NCBI GenBank assembly: GCA_902625725.1
Contig: CACOCY010000001.1
Location: 1-64,000, forward strand
DNA length: 64,000 nucleotides
Reading direction: 5' to 3'
Source: an uncultured SAR116 cluster alpha proteobacterium
GTDB lineage: Bacteria; Pseudomonadota; Alphaproteobacteria; Puniceispirillales; Puniceispirillaceae
Shown piece after piece: positions 46,895 to 55,621 of the stretch. The notes below the pieces were generated by a model. The model worked only from the letters and a program-made list of their open reading frames with translations, did not search any database and was not told the DNA's origin. The translations under genes and the position numbers were made by a program. Every line of letters begins with the position of its first letter. Position 1 is the first letter of the stretch.

Positions 46895-48277
46895 ATGCTG
46901 ACATCTATCATACGATTTATTTTCCTACTTTTTTTCGTTAATGTCACTCTTGCCGGATGCATGATTTATGTTAGCTCCGACGATGCTGATGTTGTAGCGG
47001 CAAAAATTACGGGTGGTGCAAATGACTTTAATGTATGTGAAGAGGCTGCATATTTAAACAAAGCGGACAACCTAATTTGGCGGCAAGGAAAACAAATTTG
47101 GATTACAGAAGTAAAAAATCGAAACTTGAATTGCAGTACGCTCCTTAAAGCAGGATTTAATTCAAGTTATAATGCTTCTTTGAAGACACAGCAACAGAAG
47201 GAGCAGAAAGTAAAAAATAATGACACTAGCGTACCTCTGATTGACTATTTATTTGCTAATACAAGTGGCAAGCAGGGTATCATTAAAGGCCGTGCGAGAG
47301 ACAATATTGGGATAGCTGAGGTGACTGTTGATGGCCTCGCCGTACAGGTACATCCTGATGGACGATTTGAACATCGCACGTTTATTCCGGTAGATGGGAA
47401 GCAAATTTTAGTAGAAGCAACAGACCTAGCTGGACTTACCTCTCAAAGGCAACTCAACCTGTTTAGAAACACCGGCAACCAATTAGAATCCATCTCCTTC
47501 GATAAACTGAACCCACTTGGTAAACGAGTAGCGAAGAATAGAGATGCTCTTGCCCTGATTGTAGGTGTGACAAAGTATCAGGAGACTCCCGCCGAAGCCA
47601 TTTATGCAGATAACGATGCTAAAATGTTCGTAGACTTTGCTACTGAGAAGTTGGGCGTATCTGATAACCGAATTGAGACACTCATCAACGATGAAGCAGA
47701 GCTGACAGACATGCTTCATTCAATTAAAAACTGGTTATTTCGTTCTGTTAAACGGGAAAGAACTGACGTATATGTCTTCTTCGCTGGGCACGGACTAGCA
47801 TCAGATGATGGTGAGAAGATGTATCTGCTACCCTATGATGGCTCTCCACAGTTCCTTGACCGAACTGCCATCTCAAGCTTTGAGTTATTTAATGACATAG
47901 CCAGTGCCAACCCACGTAGTGTGACAGTCTTTCTAGACACCTGTTACTCAGGCACGACACGTGGACCAGAAATGCTGATAGCTTCCCGTCCTATTGTCAT
48001 TAAAGCTAAGGAACAGGCTATACCAGATAACTTTACGGTGTTTACAGCAGCAGCAGGTGACCAGACCGCTAATCCATTACTAGAGGCAGAGCATGGTATG
48101 TTCTCCTACTTCCTTATGAAGGGTATGGAAGGCGATGCGGATGCTAATCAGGATAATCAGATTACAGCAGGTGAGTTACATACCTATGTGGAAGAAAATG
48201 TCATACAGCAGTCCAGTGGCTCACAGACACCTGACTTACAAGGTGATACCAATAGAGTGATTGTGCAGTTTAACTAG
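46895..48277 (+). CDS. Lipoprotein caspase-like (C14) protease with EF-hand loop
   Basis: The 460-aa protein has a signal sequence with lipobox LAGC (Cys22), a beta-sandwich domain at about residues 120-195 (KGRARDNIGIAEVTVDG...EATDLAGL), and a caspase-like domain from about 220. The His-Cys dyad is visible as FAGHG (His299) and LDTCYSG (Cys350). A perfect EF-hand loop, DANQDNQITAGE, is at 416-427, with acidic or polar ligands at positions 1, 3, 5, 7, 9 and 12. Bacterial orthocaspases with Ca control are known. TAGGAAA precedes the ATG. It would act at a membrane, facing the periplasm. Targets are unknown. Confidence 0.88.
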   Translation: MLTSIIRFIFLLFFVNVTLAGCMIYVSSDDADVVAAKITGGANDFNVCEEAAYLNKADNLIWRQGKQIWITEVKNRNLNCSTLLKAGFNSSYNASLKTQQQKEQKVKNNDTSVPLIDYLFANTSGKQGIIKGRARDNIGIAEVTVDGLAVQVHPDGRFEHRTFIPVDGKQILVEATDLAGLTSQRQLNLFRNTGNQLESISFDKLNPLGKRVAKNRDALALIVGVTKYQETPAEAIYADNDAKMFVDFATEKLGVSDNRIETLINDEAELTDMLHSIKNWLFRSVKRERTDVYVFFAGHGLASDDGEKMYLLPYDGSPQFLDRTAISSFELFNDIASANPRSVTVFLDTCYSGTTRGPEMLIASRPIVIKAKEQAIPDNFTVFTAAAGDQTANPLLEAEHGMFSYFLMKGMEGDADANQDNQITAGELHTYVEENVIQQSSGSQTPDLQGDTNRVIVQFN

Positions 48278-48312
48278 CACATAGACACACCCATTTAACC
48301 CTAGCTATGTGC
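48277..48312. terminator. Hairpin between convergent genes
   Basis: GCACATAG at 48277 pairs perfectly with CTATGTGC at 48305, with a 20-nt loop. The gene after it on the minus strand ends at 48370. No T-run follows, so termination here is only probable from the convergent layout. Confidence 0.35.
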
Positions 48313-48369
48313 ATATCTTGGTAATCACATTGATAACTAAATTCTAAATCACCACCTTTGGTCTCAATT

Positions 48370-49626
48370 TCAATTAAGCGAAGAGAGAAAAACATGCACT
48401 GATTTGCCAAGTTCTTTATACAAACGATTAGCATATGGGTCGGTATCTGATAGCTGTTTGAGCTTTTTAAATGAACGATATATTTTTTTATTTTCTTTGT
48501 TTTTAATTGCTAAGTTACCAGCTTCAAAAATACTGTCACTACCCTCCACATATTTACCTTGAGCAATTAATACTACACCAAGGTTATAAAAATCTGAACT
48601 TCTTGCATCTTTGTTTTTAAGTTTTTTTTTGAATGCACCCTCAGCCAGCTTAAAATCTTTAAGGTTGAGATATGCAACCCCAGCAATAGATAAAGCATCT
48701 GCATTATTTCCATCTAGAACTAGCAATCTAAGACTATAATCAACTGCATTTTTTGGGTCTCTTAATAATAGGCTTGCTCTCGCAGCTACCAATAAATTCT
48801 CTTTATCTACAGGATTTTGCTTTAAAGTACTTTCAGCTAAAACAAGTGCTTCTTCATAAGCACCCTTTGAAAGTAATGAAATTGGTGTTTCATTAGATTT
48901 TCTCAGCTCTGACTTGTTTTCAATATCATTCACACTGATATTGTCAATAATATCAATTATTTCCGTATCATCATAAGTTAGGACACTTCTATCTGGTAAT
49001 TTCTCTATTGTTTTTCTGATTGCTAAATCAATCATTTGCATTGCTACTTCCTCGCTATTATTCTGGGTGGCAGAATAAATGCCGGTGAGTAAAGATATCG
49101 GAGATAGTGGAATGTTGCCATCTGAACTATCGGCGAGGTGATGTGCCTTCCATATTAATTGATTGTTTTCGTCTTTAAGAAATAGACTTATTTCTACTTT
49201 TGTAGAGGAAAAAGCTACTAGATAATCATTCTTAAATTGGGTGATTTCACCTTCCATTACGGCATCACAATCAAGGATTTGCAGTATCTCGGAATTACTT
49301 TTTTCAGAAAAATTATCAATTCTGGTTAATTCTATATCCCGGTAGTTTTTTGAAGATAACGCTCCGTAAGCTGCTTGCCTAACTAGAGTTGATTTGGACA
49401 AATTACTAAAGTCTTTAGATTCAGAGTTATCTATTATGTTTCTGACAGCAATACACTCAATTTCTTCAGGATTAAAATCGGTAGTAAGAACGGTATTTGA
49501 TTTAGTAACTTCAGAATTTTTAATTTTGACTTCAGAATTTAGATTATTTTGTGCAGAGCAGCTTGCTAAAATACAAAAAGAAAGAGCATTAAGAAAAATT
49601 ATTCTGTATTTGCCTAAGGAGAACAT
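48370..49626 (-). CDS. Lipoprotein with GNA1162-like and TPR regions
   Basis: The 418-aa product starts at the ATG at 49626, giving a signal peptide with lipobox LASC; the frame is open further upstream. The first half (about 45-220) looks like the lipoprotein domains of the GNA1162/LpoB type: ECIAVRNIIDNSE, LVRQAAYGALSSKNY and CDAVMEGEITQF. The second half is TPR-like: EEALVLAESTLKQNP, AVDYSLRLLVLDGNNADALS and KLAEGAFKKKLKNKDAR. It is divergent from the protease operon with a 40-bp gap, and converges on the caspase gene. It is likely an outer-membrane scaffold, by inference. Confidence 0.72.
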   Translation of the reverse strand: MFSLGKYRIIFLNALSFCILASCSAQNNLNSEVKIKNSEVTKSNTVLTTDFNPEEIECIAVRNIIDNSESKDFSNLSKSTLVRQAAYGALSSKNYRDIELTRIDNFSEKSNSEILQILDCDAVMEGEITQFKNDYLVAFSSTKVEISLFLKDENNQLIWKAHHLADSSDGNIPLSPISLLTGIYSATQNNSEEVAMQMIDLAIRKTIEKLPDRSVLTYDDTEIIDIIDNISVNDIENKSELRKSNETPISLLSKGAYEEALVLAESTLKQNPVDKENLLVAARASLLLRDPKNAVDYSLRLLVLDGNNADALSIAGVAYLNLKDFKLAEGAFKKKLKNKDARSSDFYNLGVVLIAQGKYVEGSDSIFEAGNLAIKNKENKKIYRSFKKLKQLSDTDPYANRLYKELGKSVHVFLSSLN

Positions 49627-49666
49627 ATTACCTATTCTTATATTTAATTTATTATTATTTAAAACG

Positions 49667-51274
49667 ATGGGCCATGCTGTGTATAAAGTCATTAGAAATT
49701 TAATAATTTTATTTTTTTCATTTTCCTTATTTTCTACTCATTTAGCGGCTATGAGCAACGACGAATATGACAAAATAAATAAACTAGTTGAGCAGCAAAA
49801 CATTGAGGCAGCATTTGCTAAAGTCAAATCTATATCTTCAGGTAAAAAGAAACTAGAACCAAAGACTCTTCTCATTCTGGGTAAAATCTATCTTGAGCTA
49901 GAAAAACCAAAAAAGGCAAAGGAATATTTTGAAAAAGTTTTATTTTCCTCAACCCAATATGACGGGAAAGCGAAAGCAGGAATAGCTTTAGCGGAATTAA
50001 AGATGGGTAATTTTTTGGAAGCTAAACAACTTTCAACTGATGCAACGAATTTAAACCCTGATGATGTTTATTCAAAAATAATTTATGCAATAGCTCATGC
50101 TAGTGCTTTAACAGATGATGAAGAAGAAAAATTATTTTTAAATGCGATGGAAGCAGCTGGGCAGAGTACTTTTGCAGGGCGTAAATATGTGGAGATACTT
50201 CTAAGAAAAAACAGAGTAAAAAAAGCAGAAGAAATACTAAAAAAAACTATGATACAGAATTCTTTAGATGCGCCTTCCATGGAATTATACTCTGACATTA
50301 GTTGGCTTAAAGGAAATTCAGAAGAAGCTATAAAATACCGAATTGATGCAGAGCAAGCTTATCGTAATGCAGGTAACATAATAAAGGCTGACCAAATTAT
50401 TAGATGGCTCAATTTTGAAGCTGTGCCAAATATTGAAATTAAAGTAATTGAAAAACCAAAATCACAAAACGACGAGAATATTTCAGAGGATACAAAGATA
50501 CAGCCTGTTGATACCAAACCAGAAATTGTTCAAGATGCGCCAAAGATTGCAGAAGTCCAAGAAAAACTAGAACCAACACCCAACAGAAAAGTATTTGACC
50601 CTCTTGAAGCACCAGAGCCAATAAATATTGACCCAGATAAAGTCGTTATAACAGGAAGTGGAACCATCATCGCTAACGGTAGAGAAATACTCAGAAATCG
50701 TCATGTGGTTGAGGGTCTAAATTATATAATTGTCCGAAACGGATTAGGAGAAGTGCGAAGGGCTGAGGGAGTTACACTTTCAGAAGAAGATGACTTAGCC
50801 ATCGTTTATTTAGAAAGACCATTCTCTAATGAATATGCATTTTCTGTAAATGATTTTAGAGCCGTTGAGGCAGGTGAACAAATCTATGTTATAGGCTATC
50901 CAATGGCCTCCACTTTTGGCTCTTTTCATCCAACCATCACTACAGGAATTGTAAGTAATGCAACTGGTTTTGCAGACACTCCAGGAGAGTTCCAAATAAC
51001 AGCTGGCGTAAATCCTGGTAATAGTGGTGGACCTATTTTTAATAAATTTGGAAAAATAGTAGGTGTTGCCACTGGTGGAATTGACAAATCTGCGGTTTTA
51101 GAAGAAGAAGGTTTTATTCCTGACGGAATAAACTTTGGGGTAAACACCCCTGCCGTGTTAGATTTTTTAAGTCGCCCCGTAAACGCATCCAGCTCTATTG
51201 ATTATGAGTATGACGCGCAAACACTTTATCGCTACATGAGGTCTTCTGTTGTATTCATTGTGGGTCAGGAATAG
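49667..51274 (+). CDS. Secreted TPR-trypsin-like serine protease
   Basis: The ATG at 49667 gives a 535-aa protein with a clear signal peptide (ILFFSFSLFSTHLA), TPR-like helices (about 30-250: KTLLILGKIYLELEKPKKAKE), a Pro/Glu-rich linker, and a trypsin-like domain from about 325. The triad is readable as His346 (RNRHVVEG), Asp376 (DDLAIV) and Ser453 (PGNSGGP). No PDZ domain is seen, so it is not a standard DegP. No strong ribosome site is present. The frame is open further upstream, but that part overlaps the divergent lipoprotein gene. The downstream gene overlaps its end by 26 bp. Confidence 0.85.
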   Translation: MGHAVYKVIRNLIILFFSFSLFSTHLAAMSNDEYDKINKLVEQQNIEAAFAKVKSISSGKKKLEPKTLLILGKIYLELEKPKKAKEYFEKVLFSSTQYDGKAKAGIALAELKMGNFLEAKQLSTDATNLNPDDVYSKIIYAIAHASALTDDEEEKLFLNAMEAAGQSTFAGRKYVEILLRKNRVKKAEEILKKTMIQNSLDAPSMELYSDISWLKGNSEEAIKYRIDAEQAYRNAGNIIKADQIIRWLNFEAVPNIEIKVIEKPKSQNDENISEDTKIQPVDTKPEIVQDAPKIAEVQEKLEPTPNRKVFDPLEAPEPINIDPDKVVITGSGTIIANGREILRNRHVVEGLNYIIVRNGLGEVRRAEGVTLSEEDDLAIVYLERPFSNEYAFSVNDFRAVEAGEQIYVIGYPMASTFGSFHPTITTGIVSNATGFADTPGEFQITAGVNPGNSGGPIFNKFGKIVGVATGGIDKSAVLEEEGFIPDGINFGVNTPAVLDFLSRPVNASSSIDYEYDAQTLYRYMRSSVVFIVGQE

Positions 51275-52055
51275 TATATTAACTCTGTCATTTTTAGTTT
51301 GTACTCACGTTAATGCCGAGACAATAACAACTGAAGGAAGGGCATTTTTTCCGACAAACATCAGTCAAGTTGACAGTTGCAATTTGGCATTTACTAATGC
51401 AAAGAAAAACGCTTTGGGTCTGGCAGGATTAGAGAAGAACAGATTCAATACAATAGACATTTGCATTGAAAATAACGACGTGAAGAAATGCGAACTATTT
51501 CAAGAAAATCATAGTTACTTTGATGGTGGTTTTATCAAAAGCGATGAGATATTAGGCAAGCCTAAAATTGTTGGAGAAGGACTTCAAAGAGAGTGTTTGA
51601 TAACGGCTAAATTTGAAATAAAAAAATACCAAGACCAGCCAGACCCTAACTTCGTACTTATAGCGGAATTGGAACGAAAAAGATTAATTGAAGGTGACGA
51701 TATTATAATTAGAGGTGAGACAAGCCTACCAGCAAACCTTTATCTTTTAGGAGTTACAGATAAAGACAAATACATTAAATTGATTCCAAATCAGTTTGAA
51801 AAAACAAAAAAAATTAACGGAAAGTTTCAACTGCCATCAGTTGAAGCTGGTAAAAAATATAGTTTGGAGGCACAACTTCCCTCTCAATCAACGGATATTA
51901 AAGAAATAACGGAGTATATTATTTTGTTGGCAACAAAGAAGGATTTTGTTTTAGTAGATGAGGAAGATGAAGCGAATTTTCATAAACGGTTGGATGAGTT
52001 AGGACGAGGGAACTGGCGCAAACGACCTTTGGTCTATTCAATTTATAAGGAATGA
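51249..52055 (+). CDS. Secreted DUF4384-like protein (TTG start)
   Basis: The TTG at 51249 gives a signal peptide (SILTLSFLVCTHVNA). The N-terminal part (TTEGRAFFPTNISQ..AFTNAKKNALGLAG) looks like the FlgT/LPP20-type domain that precedes many such proteins. The C-terminal half resembles DUF4384: ELERKRLIEGDDIIIRG, LYLLGVTDKDKYIKLIPNQF, PSVEAGKKYSLEAQLPS. DUF4384 often occurs with caspase-like or kinase domains, which fits the neighbours. It overlaps the protease gene by 26 bp and the next gene by 4 bp, so all three are coupled. Total 268 aa. Confidence 0.7.
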   Translation: MYSLWVRNSILTLSFLVCTHVNAETITTEGRAFFPTNISQVDSCNLAFTNAKKNALGLAGLEKNRFNTIDICIENNDVKKCELFQENHSYFDGGFIKSDEILGKPKIVGEGLQRECLITAKFEIKKYQDQPDPNFVLIAELERKRLIEGDDIIIRGETSLPANLYLLGVTDKDKYIKLIPNQFEKTKKINGKFQLPSVEAGKKYSLEAQLPSQSTDIKEITEYIILLATKKDFVLVDEEDEANFHKRLDELGRGNWRKRPLVYSIYKE

Positions 52056-52057
52056 AA

Positions 52058-52675
52058 ATGTCTAAATATAAACTTACCTATCTACCTGTACTGGCTATTA
52101 TTGCCTTAAGTGCATGTAATACGACACCCTCTCCAGGTACTCCTGAGGCAAAAGCACAAGCAATAGTAGAGCAAGAAAAGAAGGCTGTTGAGGCGGTAGA
52201 GCAAACGGTAGGTGATATTCCAGATTGGTGCTTGCAACTGCCAACTTCAGATTTTGCTTTATATGCTTGTGGGTCTGGAGAATCTGGTAGCCTAAACATG
52301 TCACGTACAAGGGCAAATCTTGCTGCTAAACGACAGCTTGCCGATATGATAGATAGCGAAATATCTTCAAGGATGGAAGATTTTCTTAGTTCAACAGGCA
52401 CAGGTGATAATGAACAAATACTGCAACAAAGTGAAATTATTACAAAGAACGTAACTATTGAAGCAAGCTTAACTGGGTATAAGCAAATTCAATCTGAGGC
52501 GCAAGCAGTAGGAAGTAAGTTTTTAGTCTATACTCTATTGGAATATCCTATTGGACAGGCCAATCAAGCGTTGGTGAATAAAATCAAAGAAAATGAAATT
52601 TTAATTACTCAAGAAGCAGCAGATGAAGCCCTGGCTGAATTGGAAGCTGAAATTGAGAAAAAACGAAATGAATAA
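52058..52675 (+). CDS. LPP20-like lipoprotein
   Basis: The 205-aa product has a lipobox LSAC after a short signal peptide, then CNTTPSPG and an LPP20-like domain: WCLQLPTSDFALYACGSGES, RTRANLAAKRQLADMIDSEI, and a helical C terminus with acidic repeats. The ATG at 52058 has AAGGA eight bases upstream; an ATG at 52052 overlaps the previous stop. The LPP20 family includes FlgP-type and Helicobacter Lpp20 outer-membrane lipoproteins. It closes the protease operon and would tether the complex to the outer membrane, by inference. Confidence 0.78.
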   Translation: MSKYKLTYLPVLAIIALSACNTTPSPGTPEAKAQAIVEQEKKAVEAVEQTVGDIPDWCLQLPTSDFALYACGSGESGSLNMSRTRANLAAKRQLADMIDSEISSRMEDFLSSTGTGDNEQILQQSEIITKNVTIEASLTGYKQIQSEAQAVGSKFLVYTLLEYPIGQANQALVNKIKENEILITQEAADEALAELEAEIEKKRNE

Positions 52676-52724
52676 TCGTTTTGGGTATTAGTAGGTTATT
52701 TAACTTATTGTTTTTATTGAGAAA

Positions 52725-52800
52725 TGGTGCTGGCAGAGAGACTCGAACTCCCAACCGCCCGATTACAAATCGGGTGCTCTACCAATTGAGCCATGCCAGC
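52725..52800 (-). tRNA. tRNA-Thr (anticodon TGT)
   Basis: The minus strand folds as a complete cloverleaf with acceptor stem GCTGGCA/TGCCAGC, a D arm with GGCTCAATTGGTAGAGC, an anticodon arm CCGATTTGTAATCGG with TGT, and a T arm with GTTCGAGTC. The CCA end is encoded. It lies convergent to the LPP20 gene. Confidence 0.96.
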
Positions 52801-52912
52801 ACATATAATCAGATCTAAAAACCATTTAAGCCTAATGAGGCGCAAACGCAAATAAAAAATAATTTAGTAGATTTGTTTTTTTGACCCAATACTTACTTAT
52901 ATAATAACGAAT

Positions 52913-53791
52913 TTATTTAATGCCTACTTGTGTAGCATAGAGTGCAATCGCTGATGCTACCGAAACGTTTAACGACTCTGTTTTATTTTTCATTGGTATT
53001 TTTACGATGAAATCGCATGCTTCTTTTGTTAATCTGCGCATTCCAATATTTTCTGAACCTAAGATTATTGCTAGTCTTGGCTCTGAAGCAAATGTTTCTA
53101 GCTTGTTATCACCTGAAGCATCCAAACCAATACAACAAATGGTATTCGATTTTAATGTCTCTATGGTCCTTCTAAGATTTGTTACTGTTATTATTGGAAT
53201 ATCCTCTAAGGCACCTGCTGCAGCTCTTGCTAAACTTCCATTTTCTGGGGGTGAATTATGCTTCGTCATGATTAATGCATCACATCCAAAAGCTTTTGCA
53301 GACCTAATAATTGCGCCTATGTTTCGTGGGTCAGTTATTTGGTCTAACACGATTAGTCGTAAATTCTCGTTGCCGGATAATATATCTGATAAATAGGAAA
53401 TTTCTAACGGTCTTACTTCGATCATTAGATTTTGATGGACTATATTATCATGAGAATCAGATAAAAAATTGAACTGCTCTTGTTCTAAAATTGAAAATTT
53501 TAGTGGGGTCGATTCGGTTTTGCAACTCGCATTTTTAGCAAGCTTTAATGCTATATTTTTCGATTTAGGCGATGCGTAAAATGTTTTAACTAATCTTTTT
53601 GGGTTTGAAAGAGCTGCAAGAACAGCATGATATCCCCAGATAAAATAGTATCCGTTTTCAGCAGTTACGCGATATTTTTTGGAGAGTGGCCTAGCATTTC
53701 TGGCGATTGAATTTTTCTTGGGTAGATTTTTTTTTGAATGTTGGTCGCTAGAAAACCTCAATTCTTTTTTCTTTGATTTTTTTTGCCGCAT
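52913..53791 (-). CDS. rlmB: 23S rRNA 2'-O-methyltransferase RlmB (TrmH family)
   Basis: RlmB methylates G2251 of 23S rRNA with SAM. The 292-aa protein has a basic N-terminal tail, a substrate-binding start (YYFIWGYHAVLAALSN), and a SPOUT domain with the three family motifs LDQITDPRNIGAIIRSAKAF, LAIILGSENIGMRRL and IPMKNKTESLNVSVASAI, which form the trefoil knot. The ATG at 53791 is preferred over a TTG at 53812. It is divergent from tRNA-Tyr and tuf. Confidence 0.92.
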   Translation of the reverse strand: MRQKKSKKKELRFSSDQHSKKNLPKKNSIARNARPLSKKYRVTAENGYYFIWGYHAVLAALSNPKRLVKTFYASPKSKNIALKLAKNASCKTESTPLKFSILEQEQFNFLSDSHDNIVHQNLMIEVRPLEISYLSDILSGNENLRLIVLDQITDPRNIGAIIRSAKAFGCDALIMTKHNSPPENGSLARAAAGALEDIPIITVTNLRRTIETLKSNTICCIGLDASGDNKLETFASEPRLAIILGSENIGMRRLTKEACDFIVKIPMKNKTESLNVSVASAIALYATQVGIK

Positions 53792-53887
53792 TATGGACTT
53801 CTTTATTGACAAATTGCCTAAGCTTTCTTAATTCGCAGAACAAATTGATTTTCACAAGTAAATCTTTACATTAAGGAAATCAAGTAT

Positions 53888-53972
53888 GGTGGGGTGGCCG
53901 AGTGGTTAAAGGCAGCAGACTGTAAATCTGCCCGCGTAGCGTACGTAGGTTCGAATCCTACCCCCACCACCA
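53888..53972 (+). tRNA. tRNA-Tyr (anticodon GTA)
   Basis: A full cloverleaf with a long variable arm, as expected for class II tRNA-Tyr. The acceptor stem pairs GGTGGGG with CCCCACC, the anticodon loop reads CTGTAAA (GTA), and the CCA end is encoded. It lies 63 bp before tuf, the classic tRNA-tuf arrangement. Confidence 0.96.
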
Positions 53973-54035
53973 TTGTAATAAAATATTTCTCGATTATGAG
54001 GAATAATATTAACGTTTATAAGAGGCAATAATATC

Positions 54036-55226
54036 ATGTCCAAAGAAAAGTTTGATCGTTCGAAGCCACATTTAAACATTGGTACGATAGGCCATGTTGA
54101 CCATGGTAAGACAACATTGACGGCGGCTATTACTAAGGTGATGGCAGAGCGAGGTGGTGGAGAATTTCAGGCATATGATCAGATTGACAAAGCTCCGGAG
54201 GAGCGTGCACGTGGTATCACGATTTCAACAGCGCACGTTGAGTATGAGACAGAAAACCGTCACTATGCTCATGTAGATTGTCCCGGTCATGCTGACTATG
54301 TAAAGAACATGATTACAGGTGCGGCACAGATGGATGGAGCAATATTGGTTGTTTCAGCAGCAGATGGTCCAATGCCACAGACACGTGAGCACATCTTATT
54401 AGCAAGACAAGTTGGTGTTCCAGCATTATGCGTATTTATGAATAAGGTTGATCAGGTTGATGATGAGGAATTATTAGAACTTGTTGAAATGGAAATACGA
54501 GAGTTACTAAGTTCTTATGATTTTCCGGGAGACGATATTCCGATTGTCAAGGGTTCAGCACTTGCTGCATTAGAAGATAGTAATGAAGAGATTGGTCGTA
54601 ATGCAATATTGGAGTTAATGAAAGAGGTTGATGCCTATATACCACAACCGGATCGTCCAAAGGATCAGGCGTTTCTGATGCCGATTGAGGATGTTTTTTC
54701 AATATCTGGTCGTGGAACAGTCGTAACAGGCAGGATTGAGCGTGGTGTTGTGAATGTGGGCGAGGAGATTGAGATCATCGGTCTTAAAGATACTGCAAAG
54801 ACAACTTGTACTGGCGTTGAGATGTTTCGCAAGCTATTGGATCAAGGTGAAGCAGGCGACAATGTAGGGGTGTTGCTACGAGGCACTAAGCGAGAAGAGG
54901 TTGAGCGTGGGCAAGTATTAGCCAAGCCAGGTAGTATTACACCTCATACAACATTTAAATGTGAAGCATATGTATTAAACAAAGATGAAGGCGGGCGTCA
55001 CACGCCATTTTTCTCAAATTATCGTCCGCAGTTTTATTTTCGAACTACGGATGTAACTGGTTCTGTTGAACTTCCCTCAGGTACAGAGATGGTAATGCCA
55101 GGGGATAATGTTGCGATGACGGTAACGCTGATAGCGCCAATTGCTATGGATGAGGGTCTCCGCTTTGCAATTCGAGAGGGTGGCCGTACAGTTGGAGCTG
55201 GTGTGGTGTCGTCTATCGTTAAGTAA
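54036..55226 (+). CDS. tuf: Elongation factor Tu
   Basis: The 396-aa protein is the GTPase that brings aminoacyl-tRNA to the ribosome. It has the P-loop [22 protein letters not shown] (switch I), [12 protein letters not shown] (switch II), NKVD and SAL (guanine specificity), then domains 2 and 3. It fits the family length almost exactly. AGAGG lies about ten bases before the ATG. Its codon choice differs somewhat from flanking genes, consistent with high expression. It lies between tRNA-Tyr and tRNA-Trp. Confidence 0.98.
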   Translation: MSKEKFDRSKPHLNIGTIGHVDHGKTTLTAAITKVMAERGGGEFQAYDQIDKAPEERARGITISTAHVEYETENRHYAHVDCPGHADYVKNMITGAAQMDGAILVVSAADGPMPQTREHILLARQVGVPALCVFMNKVDQVDDEELLELVEMEIRELLSSYDFPGDDIPIVKGSALAALEDSNEEIGRNAILELMKEVDAYIPQPDRPKDQAFLMPIEDVFSISGRGTVVTGRIERGVVNVGEEIEIIGLKDTAKTTCTGVEMFRKLLDQGEAGDNVGVLLRGTKREEVERGQVLAKPGSITPHTTFKCEAYVLNKDEGGRHTPFFSNYRPQFYFRTTDVTGSVELPSGTEMVMPGDNVAMTVTLIAPIAMDEGLRFAIREGGRTVGAGVVSSIVK

Positions 55227-55233
55227 ATCGGTA

Positions 55234-55258
55234 TTAAGAGAGGCGTGAGCCTCTCTTT
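55234..55258 (+). terminator. Intrinsic terminator after tuf
   Basis: AAGAGAGGC pairs with GCCTCTCTT across a GTGA loop and is followed by a T-run. The tRNA-Trp gene starts 24 bp later, so tRNA-Trp may need its own promoter or partial read-through. Confidence 0.9.
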
Positions 55259-55281
55259 TTGTATTTTGAAAGCTGGGTTAT

Positions 55282-55357
55282 AGGAGTGTAGCTCAATTGG
55301 TAGAGCACCGGTCTCCAAAACCGGGGGCTGGGGGTTCGAGCCCCTCCACTCCTGCCA
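55282..55357 (+). tRNA. tRNA-Trp (anticodon CCA)
   Basis: The cloverleaf has acceptor stem AGGAGTG/CACTCCT, a D arm GCTCAATTGGTAGAGC, anticodon loop CTCCAAA (CCA), T arm with GTTCGAGCC, and an encoded CCA end. Its 3' half is duplicated at 58492, so it is the likely target of a mobile-element integrase. It lies in the standard place after tuf, where secE normally follows. Confidence 0.97.
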
Positions 55358-55359
55358 CT
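55312..55359. repeat. Attachment site att-L (tRNA-Trp 3' half)
   Basis: This copy is part of the intact tRNA gene. Forty bases are identical to 58492-58531, then one mismatch (C here, T at 58532) and seven more identical bases. It covers the anticodon arm to the CCA end, the usual target of tyrosine recombinases. Confidence 0.85.
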
Positions 55360-55389
55360 ATTTAAAGTAACAATTACAGTGGTATGAAT

Positions 55390-55421
55390 ACCTCTTTCCC
55401 ATATTGGGGGAGGGGTTTTTT
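55390..55421 (+). terminator. Intrinsic terminator after tRNA-Trp
   Basis: ACCTCTTTCCC pairs with GGGGGAGGGGT (11 pairs, some G-T) around a 5-nt loop, followed by six T. It lies 33 bp past the tRNA end and inside the island side of the junction. Confidence 0.8.
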
Positions 55422-55439
55422 GGAAAAAATCACCTGCGT

Positions 55440-55460
55440 GGTACGAAAATGGTACGAAAG
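55440..55460. repeat. Arm-like repeat, left copy
   Basis: GGTACGAAAATGGTACGAAA is present here and in a near-identical form at 58361-58382. Both lie about 80-110 bp inside the att copies, in the same orientation. They may be integrase arm-binding sites or shared vestiges of the element ends. Confidence 0.5.
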
Positions 55461-55504
55461 TTTGTGCGCGGGTGAATAAAACATGCTGGATAACCTAAAT
55501 CTGT

Positions 55505-55621
55505 TTAAACGTCTTTGACGTTAATTTGGGTAAGATACGGCTCTGTCGCTTCTCTGTTTGCCGTAGAGTATCTGTCCATAGTCGTTGTTGCTGAAGAATG
55601 ACCAAGCCTGAATTTACTATC
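55505..55621 (-). pseudogene. Tyrosine recombinase (integrase) C-terminal relic
   Basis: The minus strand reads KFRLGHSSATTTMDRYS and on to a TAA at 55505. LGHSS carries the conserved His and DRYS the nucleophilic Tyr of phage-type integrases. Stop codons lie immediately upstream in this frame, and the preceding part can only be joined by a frameshift, so the gene is decayed. It lies next to tRNA-Trp, as integrases of tRNA-borne elements usually do. Confidence 0.8.

Noticed and set aside
49394-49666. N-terminal extension of the TPR-trypsin protease
   Set aside because: It lies inside the divergent lipoprotein gene, and the ATG at 49667 gives a clean signal peptide.
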